Source: Halothece sp. PCC 7418
GTDB taxonomy: Bacteria > Cyanobacteriota > Cyanobacteriia > Cyanobacteriales > Rubidibacteraceae
Length of the DNA stretch: 64,000 bases
Direction: 5' to 3'
Assembly: GCF_000317635.1 (NCBI RefSeq)
Contig: NC_019779.1
Coordinates: 682,001 to 746,000 of the forward strand
A program made the translations under genes and the position numbers. The notes under the pieces are model-generated. The model saw only the letters and a list, made by a program, of their open reading frames with translations. It did no database searches and was not told the origin of the DNA. Below, in pieces: positions 18,021 through 26,878 of this stretch (the first letter of the stretch is position 1; each line of letters starts with the position of its first letter).

Positions 18021-20545
18021 AATTTTTCAACCCCCGATCACAATGGGCGCGATCGCCTCGCCATCTCTTGAGGAGAGTACATCTGCCCATTCTAGCCACC
18101 AGTTGTTTCGCAGCCAGTGTCGTGATCGGCGCAAGACAACTCGGACAGTTACAGCAGTGGGAGTTGTCCGCCTTTGACCTTTTAGTCCGCTCTACGACTG
18201 AAACAACCCTCGATTCCCGACTGTTAATTGTCGAGATTGATGAAGCAACGATTCAGCAGCAACAACAATGGCCCCTATCCGATCGCGCGATCGCCCAAGC
18301 CATCCAAACCTTACAGCAGCATCAACCGAAGGTCATCGGACTCGACTTGTATCGGGATCTTCCCCAACTGCCAGGTCGAGAAGCCTTACTCAGGGAACTG
18401 ACAGTAGAAAATGTGGTCACCATCGAAACCTTAAACGCTCCTGAAGCCAGTTATATCCCCGCCCCTCCCAATGTTCCCGAAACCAGAGTTGGCTTTAATG
18501 ATATTCTCATCGATCCCGATAACGTAGTGCGTCGGGATTTGCTATATGTGCAGACCTCGGAACAAGATTTTGTCTCCTTTGCCCTTCGGCTCAGTTTACA
18601 GTATTTAGACAATCCGACCTTAGCGGTCACTCCTCACGCCCTGATTGTTAACAACACTGAATTTCCTGCCTTGGAAGCCAACACTGGCGGTTACGTCCTA
18701 GAAACCGCAGAAACAAGGGGCTGGCAAGTGTTACTCAACTATTCCCATCAGGCCCCCCGTCTTAGCTTCAATGACCTTTTAGCAGGAAATTATGACCCAA
18801 CTTCGATTACAGGGAAGATTATCTTGATTGGCACCACCGCCCCCAGTGGCAAGGATTTATTTCTGACTCCATTTTCTGCAGGGGAAGGGAATCTCAACTT
18901 GATGTCAGGGGTGGAGGTTCACGCCCAGATGGTCAGTCAGATTTTAAGTACCGTTCTTGATGAGCAACCCCTAAAATGGAATTGGTCAGAAGCAGGAGAG
19001 ATCTTGTGGATTCTGGGATGGTCTGCTGTGGGGGGCGTGCTTGCTTGGTCCAGTGGTCATCCCTTGCGGTTGCTGGGGGGCGGAACAGTGATGCTGATTA
19101 GCAACTATGGCATCAGTTGGCTGTTGTTTTCACAAGGAGGATGGATTCCCCTCATTCCCAGCGCGATCGCGTTTTTACTCTCAGGAACAAATACCCTAGC
19201 TTACCGCGTTCTCTACAACAACTCCTACGATAGTTTGACTGGACTTCTCAATCGCAATGCCTTGTCCCAGTGCTTAACTCAGATGCGCCAAAAACAGACA
19301 AGCCAAAACCGACTTACCTTGCTCTGTCTAGACTTAGGCTGCTTTAAACTCATCAACGACAGCTTTGGGCCTCAAGCGAGTGATCAACTGCTCTTGATTG
19401 CCAGTGAACGGATTCGTCGTTGTCTTCAACCCACCGATTTCGTCGCTCGCATTAACGGAAATCAATTTGCGATCCTCTTGCCTTCGATCGCCAATGCTGA
19501 GGCAGTCATTAAGGTTGCCAATCGTTTACAACAGGAACTCCAAATCCCAATCCTGCTCAATCAGCATCAAATTCATACCAACATTAGCATCGGTGCTGCC
19601 CTAAATGATCCAGCCCTTCCCACAGACTCAGAAACCCTGATCCGCAATGCTCATACTGCCATGAATCGCGCTCAAGAATCGGGATCTAATCACTGTACCG
19701 TCTATCTCGAAGATATGCACGACCAAGTGATTTATCGCCTCGAATTAGAAGAAGACCTCCGTCATGCAATGCAAGCCAAAGAGTTTCAACTGTATTATCA
19801 ACCCATTGTTGATCTCCAGAATAACAAAATTGCTGGTTTTGAAGCCTTAGTGCGATGGCACTCTCGGAAGCGAAATTGGGTTTACCCCAGTGAATTTATT
19901 CCTCTTGCTGAAGAAACAGGCTTGATTGTTCCCTTGGGGACATGGATTCTCAAAGAAGCCTGTCAGCAGATGCAGACTTGGCAACAAAAGTTTCCCGACT
20001 CACAACATCTTTCGCTTAGTGTCAATCTTTCGAGTCGGCAATTTTGGGATAAAAACTTGATTGACCAAGTGCAAGTCATTTTGAACGAGACTCAGTTCAA
20101 TCCCCACTGTCTCAAATTAGAAATCACTGAAAGCGTAATCATGCAAAATATGGAAGAAACGCTCAAGCAACTTCATGCCTTTAAAGCCCTTGGTATTCAA
20201 ATCAGTATTGATGACTTTGGAACTGGTTATTCCTCCTTGAGTTATCTGCATCGTTTGCCCATTGATACCTTAAAAATTGATCAATCTTTTATCCAGCGTA
20301 TTAAAGAAAACTGGGAGAATTCTGATATTGCCCGCACCATTGTCAGTTTAAGCCATAACTTAGGTCTCAGTGTCATTGCAGAAGGGATAGAAACCCAGTT
20401 TCATTTAGAGTTTCTTCATGACATTTGTTGTGAATATGGTCAAGGTTATCTCTTTTCTAAACCCATTCCCAGTCAGGAGGTTGAAGACTGTTTAAAAGCA
20501 CAAAATTTTGAATATAACTATCAGTTGCGGAAAGGCAGTTACTAA
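18017..20545 (+). CDS. CHASE2-GGDEF(degenerate)-EAL phosphodiesterase
   Basis: The 842-residue protein has an N-terminal anchor, a CHASE2 domain (LDSRLLIVEIDEATI, IGLDLYRDLP), three membrane helices (about 330-395), a GGDEF-like domain and an EAL domain (about 575-825). The cyclase loop is degraded to RINGNQFAILL, so cyclase activity should be lost; it may bind GTP as a regulator. The EAL domain keeps FEALVRW, NLSSRQFW, LEITES, DDFGTGYSSL and EGIET, so c-di-GMP hydrolysis is likely. It overlaps the cyclase upstream, and the shared CHASE2 type suggests the two read the same class of signal with opposite outputs. Confidence 0.9.
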   Translation: MKFFNPRSQWARSPRHLLRRVHLPILATSCFAASVVIGARQLGQLQQWELSAFDLLVRSTTETTLDSRLLIVEIDEATIQQQQQWPLSDRAIAQAIQTLQQHQPKVIGLDLYRDLPQLPGREALLRELTVENVVTIETLNAPEASYIPAPPNVPETRVGFNDILIDPDNVVRRDLLYVQTSEQDFVSFALRLSLQYLDNPTLAVTPHALIVNNTEFPALEANTGGYVLETAETRGWQVLLNYSHQAPRLSFNDLLAGNYDPTSITGKIILIGTTAPSGKDLFLTPFSAGEGNLNLMSGVEVHAQMVSQILSTVLDEQPLKWNWSEAGEILWILGWSAVGGVLAWSSGHPLRLLGGGTVMLISNYGISWLLFSQGGWIPLIPSAIAFLLSGTNTLAYRVLYNNSYDSLTGLLNRNALSQCLTQMRQKQTSQNRLTLLCLDLGCFKLINDSFGPQASDQLLLIASERIRRCLQPTDFVARINGNQFAILLPSIANAEAVIKVANRLQQELQIPILLNQHQIHTNISIGAALNDPALPTDSETLIRNAHTAMNRAQESGSNHCTVYLEDMHDQVIYRLELEEDLRHAMQAKEFQLYYQPIVDLQNNKIAGFEALVRWHSRKRNWVYPSEFIPLAEETGLIVPLGTWILKEACQQMQTWQQKFPDSQHLSLSVNLSSRQFWDKNLIDQVQVILNETQFNPHCLKLEITESVIMQNMEETLKQLHAFKALGIQISIDDFGTGYSSLSYLHRLPIDTLKIDQSFIQRIKENWENSDIARTIVSLSHNLGLSVIAEGIETQFHLEFLHDICCEYGQGYLFSKPIPSQEVEDCLKAQNFEYNYQLRKGSY

Positions 20546-20691
20546 GCTCTCTCTTGAGCAAGGTTTACTACAAATTGATCGGGAAGAGAAAGGTCTGTAC
20601 CATGAATTCAATTCATTCCATATCATCTGTGGCTGTTAATCGTTTACTGATACCGTTTTGAACAATTAGCACTACATAGCGATCCCCAAAA

Positions 20692-20720
20692 CCCCCGAAT
20701 TCGCAGGGGGCGAAAGGGGG
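20692..20720. repeat. C5/G5 hairpin, dispersed repeat type
   Basis: CCCCC, a nine-base loop, GGGGG and then CGAAAGGGGG are similar in form to 10316-10345 and to the G/C-tract at 27928. Such hairpins are widespread in cyanobacterial intergenic DNA. It could also act as a weak terminator for the CHASE2 genes. Confidence 0.4.
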
Positions 20721-20791
20721 AGCAATTGTAGGAGGATTTTTGCAAAATGGTATGAAAAGCAAAAATTGCAAGGAAGCGGGAGAATTTTGAA

Positions 20792-22144
20792 ATGCACGAA
20801 CGATTTGAAAAACGTCTAACTTTTAACCGTATTTTTCGCCATCTAATTTTTTATCAATCACAAAAATTTACAGGAAAAATTAAAGTTTTCAGCTTACAAG
20901 AAGAAGCATGGAGCTTTTATTTTTTATTAGGGAATTTAATCTGGGCAAGTGGCGGTCGTTATCCCTTACGGCGATGGCGGAGACAATTTTATGCAGCAAC
21001 CTGGAAATTACCAAATTTGGATTATTTAGATAGGAATGCAGAATGTTGGGACTGTACTGAGTTGAGAACGCTTAGTGAGAATAACAGTCTGAAAATCGAA
21101 CAAGTAGCAGCCATTGTCAATGGTATCTTCAAAGAGGTTTTATTTGATGTTGTACAGGCTTTTGAAGCCCCGATTTACGAATATCTGGGTTTACCTCAAA
21201 GTTTGATTTCACTCTCTCAGTTAACGGGAATTGGGGATAGTCTGAAGTTAGAAGTGCAAGAAGGGGTTACCCCTGATCCTTATTACCGTTTACCTTATAG
21301 CCTGCTCCCAAATATTATAAGTTTACAAGAAACAACTTATCAACACTGGACAAAATGGATTAAATTGGGGTTATCTCAAATTTCTCCAAATCAAGCCCCT
21401 TTTCTACTCGAACCTAAACAACTTCAAAAACGAGTATCTCGGAAAGTTTATCAAAATATGGAAAAAGGCTTGCAAGGAAAAACCTCTTTGAGAGATTTAG
21501 CCTTCAAGTTCAAAAAAAATAGTGACTTTTTTAGCATTGCTTCTGCCATTTCTCCTTATTATCAAGAAGGGTTAATCACTTTTAATCAAATCAAAGATTT
21601 ATCCGTTTACAATTCTGATAAACAGAAATATTCGACCTTAACCCGATCAGAAAAACCACAAGCAGAGTCTGTATTATTTGCGATTGATTCCAGTCGTAAA
21701 AATCAATCTTTATTCAGCGCGATCGCGCAACAACAAGGATATCAATTTGAAGCAATGAGTGATGGTCTGAATGCGCTTCAGAAAATTGTTCATAATCCCT
21801 TGACTCATCCCAAAATCATCTTTGCCAGTTATGAGATGGCAATTATTAAGCCAGAAGAATTTTGTCAGATTGTTCGCCGTCTTGAATTACTCAAACCTGT
21901 ACCGATTATATTTTATAGTAAACGTCCTCTTTCTCATCAAGAGATTCAAGAAGTTCTTGATGCTGGTGCTAACCAATTAATGAATCAAAACGATTTGACA
22001 CCGAGTTCTGTTAATTCAATTCTGAAAAAATACCAGCAATCCCAATCAAATGGAAGAAATCAGATCAGAAATGAAAGTAAAGCAACCTTTGAAACAAGCA
22101 ATTCTCCCCACTTTCCCATGATGAATAAAACATTTTATAAGTGA
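20792..22144 (+). CDS. DUF4388/PATAN protein with degenerate receiver
   Basis: The 450-residue protein is a diverged paralogue of the regulator at 10513 (WSFYFLLGNLIWASGGRYPLRRW; VSRKVYQNMEKGLQGKTSLRDLA). The C-terminal receiver keeps the fold, but the acidic pair is now FAIDSS, the phospho-acceptor Asp is replaced (IIFASYEM) and the conserved Lys is missing (NQLMNQND). It is therefore a pseudo-receiver that cannot be phosphorylated in the normal way. The gene is more AT-rich than its neighbours. It probably works as a protein-protein adaptor in pilus or surface control beside the CHASE2 genes. Confidence 0.75.
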   Translation: MHERFEKRLTFNRIFRHLIFYQSQKFTGKIKVFSLQEEAWSFYFLLGNLIWASGGRYPLRRWRRQFYAATWKLPNLDYLDRNAECWDCTELRTLSENNSLKIEQVAAIVNGIFKEVLFDVVQAFEAPIYEYLGLPQSLISLSQLTGIGDSLKLEVQEGVTPDPYYRLPYSLLPNIISLQETTYQHWTKWIKLGLSQISPNQAPFLLEPKQLQKRVSRKVYQNMEKGLQGKTSLRDLAFKFKKNSDFFSIASAISPYYQEGLITFNQIKDLSVYNSDKQKYSTLTRSEKPQAESVLFAIDSSRKNQSLFSAIAQQQGYQFEAMSDGLNALQKIVHNPLTHPKIIFASYEMAIIKPEEFCQIVRRLELLKPVPIIFYSKRPLSHQEIQEVLDAGANQLMNQNDLTPSSVNSILKKYQQSQSNGRNQIRNESKATFETSNSPHFPMMNKTFYK

Positions 22145-22339
22145 TCAATAAAAGGTCGATTTTGGTTCTTCGTGATGTGGGGCTTGCTGAATCAAACTGA
22201 AACCCTTGCTCAATCAGGAGATATTGCGGATTTGGAAACGTTTTTCCGAGTGCATCCGATCCCCTTGACCAACAGTCACGCCTTGCAAAGCGTGAGGACA
22301 GGCATCTTCCGTGACAGAAGTCTTAATCTTTGACCCGAC

Positions 22340-22370
22340 AAAAAAAAGACAGGCGCGAAGCCTGCCTTTT
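22340..22370 (-). terminator. rho-independent terminator after petA
   Basis: Read on the minus strand, the GGCAGGC/GCCTGTC stem with TTCG-type loop is followed by a run of T. It lies about 25 bp beyond the petA stop. Confidence 0.75.
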
Positions 22371-22392
22371 CTACTTATACTTCAAGAAAAAC

Positions 22393-23379
22393 TTAGAAGT
22401 TCATTTCGACTGCTTGGACTCTTTCCACCTGTTTCTTCTTCAGTACAAGAAGCACTTGCGCCAACATAATTGCGCCGACAAATGCCATTAAGCCTTTAAT
22501 TCGTGCTGGGCTTTGTAAAACAATTTCACTGTCTTCCTGTCCAAAACCACCAACGTTGGGATCATTGGTCAAAGCCTGTCCTTTTTTAACTTCATCGCCT
22601 TCAGCAACAATTAACTCAGGACCCGGAGGAATGGTTTCCATCACACTTTCTTCTTCACTAACTTGAAGGGTGATGTTGTAGCCAAAACCACTATCCTCAA
22701 TGGCAGTAATCGTTCCGCCTTGGCTGGCATTATAAACAGTATTATTGCTCTTATTCCCAGCTGGATAAACTTGTCCGCGACCACGGTTTGCGCCCAAATA
22801 AACTGGATACTTACCAAAGTAAACATCGCTATTGGCATTGGGGTCAGGAGATAAAACTGGGAATGTAATCTCTTGATGTTCGTCGCCAGGTAAAGGACCG
22901 ACTAAAACCACATTTTCTAACCCTTCTCGATAAGGCTGGAAGAAGACATCTCCCACTTTCTCCTTCATTTCTTCGGTCATCCGTTCAGGAGGCGCAATTT
23001 TGAAGCCTTCAGGTAGCATTAAAACCGCACCCACGTTGAGATCTCCCTGAGAACCGTCTCCTAAAACTTGTTGGGTATCGGTATCATAGGGAATGTGAAC
23101 CACCGCTTCAAAGACGCTGTCAGGAGCAACAGAAAGGGGCAGTTCCACTTCTGCTTCTTTCTCTGCAAGGTGACAGTTGGCACAGACAATGCGCCCAGTT
23201 GCGTCACGAGGAGTTTCAGGAGCAGTTTCTTGCGCCCAAAAAGGGTAAGCTGCAGCACTTTGCGGGAACAAAGCATCACTGGCAAAAAATACAGTTAGGG
23301 TGGCAAAAACGACACAAAGTAGTGATGTGAGAAGACCCTTCAGTTTTTGGGTCAACATTTGCCAAAAAGAGTTATTCAT
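22393..23379 (-). CDS. petA: apocytochrome f, cytochrome b6f complex
   Basis: The protein is about 328 residues from the ATG at 23379; a 21-codon longer frame exists but lacks family support. A signal peptide ends at AAAYPFWAQ; the mature N-terminal Tyr is the axial haem ligand. The haem c motif CANCH follows. A lumenal beta domain leads to a single C-terminal membrane anchor (IKGLMAFVGAIMLAQVLLVL). It passes electrons from the Rieske protein to plastocyanin or cytochrome c6. It lies downstream of petC on the same strand, the usual cyanobacterial petCA operon, with a terminator after it. Confidence 0.97.
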   Translation of the reverse strand: MNNSFWQMLTQKLKGLLTSLLCVVFATLTVFFASDALFPQSAAAYPFWAQETAPETPRDATGRIVCANCHLAEKEAEVELPLSVAPDSVFEAVVHIPYDTDTQQVLGDGSQGDLNVGAVLMLPEGFKIAPPERMTEEMKEKVGDVFFQPYREGLENVVLVGPLPGDEHQEITFPVLSPDPNANSDVYFGKYPVYLGANRGRGQVYPAGNKSNNTVYNASQGGTITAIEDSGFGYNITLQVSEEESVMETIPPGPELIVAEGDEVKKGQALTNDPNVGGFGQEDSEIVLQSPARIKGLMAFVGAIMLAQVLLVLKKKQVERVQAVEMNF

Positions 23380-23442
23380 GGGTTCTTTTACTTTTTTTAT
23401 ATTCGACTTGCTTGCTTCTTTTCTGAAAGGGGGAAGATTCAA

Positions 23443-23983
23443 TTAAGTCCACCAAGGTTCTTTATTGGTACGGAAATCAGTTTCTTCCCATTGCGTAAAC
23501 ACGATGTTACCGTCTTCATCAACACTAGAGTTCACCAGTGCTAGCGATAACGGAGCTGGACCGCGTACCACTTTTCCTTCAGCATTGTACTGTGAGCCGT
23601 GGCAAGGACAAATAAATTTCCCTTCGCTTTCATTCCAAGGAACAACACAGCCTAAGTGAGTACAAACTGCATTTAAGCCATAGCTGGCAATTTCTTCATC
23701 TTCTGTGACAATGACATAGGTGGGATCCCCTTTGAGACCCTGCGCTAAAGCGCGATCGCCAGCAGGGTGGTTTTCTAAAAACTCGCTCGCAACAATATCA
23801 TTTCCTAACTCATCTTTTGCTGTTGTCCCCGCTCCAGCACCACCAGCAGAAGGGGGGGATAAAATAGCGAACTACTGGATACAAAGCTCCGAGAGCAACT
23901 CCGGTAATGGTACCGAAGGTTAACAGGTTCATAAATTGTCTGCGCCCCATGCCGGGGGCTTCTTGCTGTTGTGAAATGGTCAT
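23443..23983 (-). CDS. petC: Rieske iron-sulfur protein, frameshifted
   Basis: From ATG 23983 the frame reads [20 protein letters not shown], a membrane anchor ([19 protein letters not shown]) and RYFIPP. It then breaks at a C7 run (plus-strand G at 23852-23858); with C6 it continues [16 protein letters not shown] and on to the stop at 23443-23445. The Rieske cluster motifs CTHLGC and CPCHGS are both in the second part, so all parts of a 179-residue petC1-type protein are there apart from one extra base. Petcyanobacteria normally need this gene, and petA downstream is intact, so a sequencing error is as likely as a real mutation. Confidence 0.85.
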
Positions 23984-24221
23984 GTTTCGGTGTTTCTCTC
24001 TCCCAGACTTAAGATTAATTACTTTTTTTATAGGGTAGTTCCCTCAGAGCAAGGTTGGACTATTCCTGAGTGCTACGTTAACAATCGCAACATAGCCTTA
24101 AATATTGTAAACTACCTCTAGCAATACAATCTAACAAAAAATATTAGGAGTTCACTCCAATTCCCTAATTTGATGATGATCAATTGTGAGCTCGCTTCAA
24201 AATACGTGGCAAGGATTCTCC

Positions 24222-24323
24222 GACTACATCGCGTGAGCGATTAGTCGCGGGACGGGGCTTTCAAGCCGGAGCGAAGGTGAGGACGGAATGCGATTCCGCA
24301 CACAGATCCTCACTAAAGCTCCG
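24222..24323 (-). repeat. left-end palindrome and nested hairpin of tnpB element 2
   Basis: 24222-24246 folds as GACTA-ATCGC/GCGAT-TAGTC with one bulged C. 24251-24323 is a long nested hairpin: CCGGAGC with GCTCCGG, GTGAGGA with TCCTCAC, and CGGAAT with ATTCCG. It opens GACGGGGCTTTCAAG and contains CCGCACACAG, shared with the module at 985-1030. The core CATCGCG..AGCGATT is repeated in the same direction at the other end (25683-25697). Confidence 0.65.
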
Positions 24324-24383
24324 GTCAGGAATTGCAACATCTTCACTAAGCTGTTATGATTAGAGAAGTTCGTAAGGTAGAAA

Positions 24384-25700
24384 ATGAAACAAGTTATCAC
24401 TGCCAAGTTAAAGTTAGACCTCTCTCAGGAGCAGAAAACGCTCTTGCGGGAGGTCTCTTTGGCTTATCGTGATGCTCTAAACTATGTTTCACAGGTAGCT
24501 TTTGACAACAGTCGAACCAGTAGTGCCAACAAACTCCAGAAGTTAGCTTACTACGATATTCGAGATGAATACAATTTACCTTCCCAGATGGCTTGTAATG
24601 TTTGTAGGCAGGTAGGAGCAACCTACAAAACTTTATGGACAAAGGTTAAGAAAAATAGTCAACATCACACACTCGGAATAACTAAGAAGAGGTATAAAGG
24701 ATTAGACAAACCTCCTAAGTTTGTTTCTAGAACTTGTAACCTTAACTATGGAAGAGACTTTTCTTTCGTTAAAGAAGGAATAAGTGTTATTACCTTACAA
24801 GGAAGAATTAAAGTCTCTTATTCTGGCTATCAAAAACACTTAGCCTTGATTGAGTCGGGAGAGGCTAAAGCTAAGGGAGCAAAGATTTACTATAATCCTT
24901 CTAACAAGACTTATTACTTGTTAGTGAGCTTAGAAGTAGAGAAACCTGATATCGAACCTACAGACATTAAACGGATTAGTGGTGTCGATGTCGGTCAACG
25001 CTATTTAGCTGTTGAAACTGATACTCAAAATCAGGTTAGTTTCTACAACGGTAAATCAACTATCCATAAAGCAGAACACTATCAAAGGAGAAGGAAATCG
25101 TTACAGCGCAAAGGCACTCGTTCTGCTAAGAGACGATTAAAGTCTTTATCTGGACGAGAGAGACGGTTTCGCGCTGATATTAACCACCAAGTTTCTAAGA
25201 AGGTCGCTAAATCTAATTCACTTATTGGTTTGGAAGACTTAACCCACATTCGAGACAGAACAAATCGTCGTAAAATTAAAAAAGCATCTAAGAAACAGAA
25301 GAAGGCTCACCGTAAACAAACCAGTTGGTCTTTTGCTGAACTCCAAAGTTTCATTGACTATAAAGCAGTATTGAATGATTCTTTGGCGATTAAAGTCGAT
25401 GCTGATTATACTTCCCAAAGTTGTCCTTGTTGTGGGCATACCTCCAAAAACAATCGACCCAATAAAGGGTTAACTTTTCATTGTGAAAATTGTGAATTTG
25501 ACCTTCACGCGGACTTAGTAGGTGCTAGAAATATTGCAATGAGAACGTTACTTGTTCGGCAAGACTGGACGAGTACAGGTAGCTTGTCAGCCTGCCCTGA
25601 TGTTTCGTCGGATGAAGCCAAAGCCATGCGCCTTTCGAGGTTTATGGAATTGAGGTGGACGGCAGAAACAAGCCCAAATCACATCGCGTTTAGCGATTGA
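24384..25700 (+). CDS. tnpB: TnpB, IS200/IS605 OrfB-type RNA-guided nuclease (complete)
   Basis: The 438-residue protein has all the canonical RuvC residues: Asp in SGVDVGQRYLAV, Glu in LIGLEDLTHI and Asp in DLHADLVGARN. A zinc ribbon CPCCG...CENC lies between the last two. The N-terminal half is the OrfB helix-turn-helix/WED-like region. There is no tnpA next to it. The 3' part of the gene and the DNA to about 25760 would encode the omega-RNA scaffold in this family. The element lies between petC and clpS; the petCA promoter region on its left seems complete. Confidence 0.93.
   Translation: MKQVITAKLKLDLSQEQKTLLREVSLAYRDALNYVSQVAFDNSRTSSANKLQKLAYYDIRDEYNLPSQMACNVCRQVGATYKTLWTKVKKNSQHHTLGITKKRYKGLDKPPKFVSRTCNLNYGRDFSFVKEGISVITLQGRIKVSYSGYQKHLALIESGEAKAKGAKIYYNPSNKTYYLLVSLEVEKPDIEPTDIKRISGVDVGQRYLAVETDTQNQVSFYNGKSTIHKAEHYQRRRKSLQRKGTRSAKRRLKSLSGRERRFRADINHQVSKKVAKSNSLIGLEDLTHIRDRTNRRKIKKASKKQKKAHRKQTSWSFAELQSFIDYKAVLNDSLAIKVDADYTSQSCPCCGHTSKNNRPNKGLTFHCENCEFDLHADLVGARNIAMRTLLVRQDWTSTGSLSACPDVSSDEAKAMRLSRFMELRWTAETSPNHIAFSD
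25683..25697 (+). repeat. right-end palindrome of tnpB element 2
   Basis: ATCGC-gttta-GCGAT just before the tnpB stop matches the left-end palindrome core in direct orientation. Subterminal hairpins at both ends are typical for IS200/IS605 elements. Confidence 0.5.
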
Positions 25701-26065
25701 TTGGGGTAGTTGACAATGTGATACGGTGTAGGCGGTAGTAGGACTAGGCCTCAAGGTCGAATTGGGATTAACTGTTTTTCCTGAGAAGCGTTGGGCAAAC
25801 TATTACCTTGGAGATGAACTAAGTAGTGCGCTTGGAAAACTCAAGGGTTCCGACCCCCACACGGTGTTCATCAAAACGATAGAATGCTATTGCATCCCGA
25901 CTAGAAGTTTTATTTCAATGTTTATGAACGAGCTTAAAATCGGTTCAGTTTGAAGACTGATCCCAATTTTAAGACATCATAAAGTTAGACAAATTTCATG
26001 ATTACTGAATGTGAGTATCAAAGATGGTAAGGGATAAGATGTTTAACTGGCAAAATCTGGGCATC
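25701..26065. other. intergenic region between tnpB and clpS
   Basis: The first part may be the 3' flank or guide of the tnpB omega-RNA. A 63-codon frame at 25762-25953 has no recognisable domain and no ribosome site, and I do not call it a gene. The clpS promoter probably lies near 25960-26040; I cannot fix boxes. Confidence 0.4.
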
Positions 26066-26365
26066 ATGGCAGCAACCACTTCGCCCTTGCAAGCACCTGA
26101 AAAAACCAAAGAAACTGTCCGTACTGGGTATCCCAATTATAAAGTGATTGTTCTGAACGATGATGTGAATACCTTTCAGCACGTCGCTAATTGCTTAATG
26201 AAGTATATTCCAGGGATGACCAGCGATCGCGCTTGGAGTTTAACCGAACAAGTTCACAACGAAGGACAAGCAATTGTTTGGGTCGGACCGCAAGAAGCAG
26301 CCGAACTCTATCACCAACAGCTTCGGCGGGAAGGATTAACTATGGCTCCTTTGGAGAAAGCATAA
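26066..26365 (+). CDS. clpS: ClpS, adaptor of the ClpAP/ClpCP protease
   Basis: The protein is about 99 residues. It has the full ClpS core: YKVIVLNDDVNTFQHVANCL (N-end-rule substrate pocket), YIPGMTSDRAW and EGQAIVWVGPQEAAELYHQQL. The adaptor delivers N-degron substrates to Clp. The start at 26066 (MAATTSPLQAPEK) agrees with cyanobacterial ClpS1 length; an in-frame ATG at 26024 would add 14 residues. DUF2103 follows 1 bp after the stop, so they form an operon. Confidence 0.92.
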   Translation: MAATTSPLQAPEKTKETVRTGYPNYKVIVLNDDVNTFQHVANCLMKYIPGMTSDRAWSLTEQVHNEGQAIVWVGPQEAAELYHQQLRREGLTMAPLEKA

Positions 26366-26366
26366 C

Positions 26367-26657
26367 ATGGGCAATTCTTCGCAAGGACGACTGGTTTGGA
26401 ATCATTCCACTCACATCGACGGGTTAATTCCCATTTTAGAACGATTGATTACCTATCAAGGAATTTATACCGTAACGCCTGGGGTAATTAGTCGGGCTCG
26501 TAGCAATTGTCAGCAGTTCAAGTTAAGAGTATCTGTTCCCATCCGAGGGGGATATAAGGTCATTGCTCGCCAAGGAAAAAGTGTGCAAGAAGTATTTATT
26601 ATTACTGATTTAAACCAACAACAACTCAAAAGTGCAATTGAAGCCTCGATTCGATAA
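26367..26657 (+). CDS. DUF2103 protein
   Basis: The small soluble protein of 96 residues has the DUF2103 signature HSTHIDGLIPILERL. It contains a His-rich start and a C-terminal mixed alpha/beta region. Function unknown. It is coupled to clpS (ATG 1 bp after its stop), an arrangement common in cyanobacteria, and a terminator follows. Confidence 0.8.
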   Translation: MGNSSQGRLVWNHSTHIDGLIPILERLITYQGIYTVTPGVISRARSNCQQFKLRVSVPIRGGYKVIARQGKSVQEVFIITDLNQQQLKSAIEASIR

Positions 26658-26723
26658 TTTTGTGCCTGAAGCTACTATTTCTTATATGATTTTATAGTAA
26701 TTTTTGCAATTAAGCGCGATCGC

Positions 26724-26749
26724 AACTCCTGAAATCAGGAGTTTTTTTT
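26724..26749 (+). terminator. rho-independent terminator after clpS-DUF2103
   Basis: A perfect 8-bp stem AACTCCTG/CAGGAGTT with AAAT loop is followed by T6. A HIP1 site (GCGATCGC) lies just before it. Confidence 0.85.
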
Positions 26750-26878
26750 GACAAAAAATCAAACCTTATATATAATTGCAAAAAATTGCAAATCCTAGCC
26801 AGTTTCACATCCGTAAGTACCAACCTAAAAATTGGATTTTTCCCAATCAGAGCTCATATTTTGAGGAAAACGATAACG

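Noticed and set aside
22145-22339. Frame MWGLLNQTETLAQSGDIADL and on to a stop near 22331
   Set aside because: Protein-like for about 50 codons, but with no ribosome site or known domain; at most a gene remnant. A CACGC/GCGTG hairpin is also within it.
24224-24406. Minus-strand frame upstream of tnpB 2 with SLVKMLQFLTGA, tested as a third RHH gene
   Set aside because: No RHH strand motif and it covers the nested hairpin; too short and ambiguous to call homologous.
25762-25953. 63-codon frame between tnpB 2 and clpS
   Set aside because: No ribosome site and no similarity recognised; it probably overlaps the omega-RNA flank.
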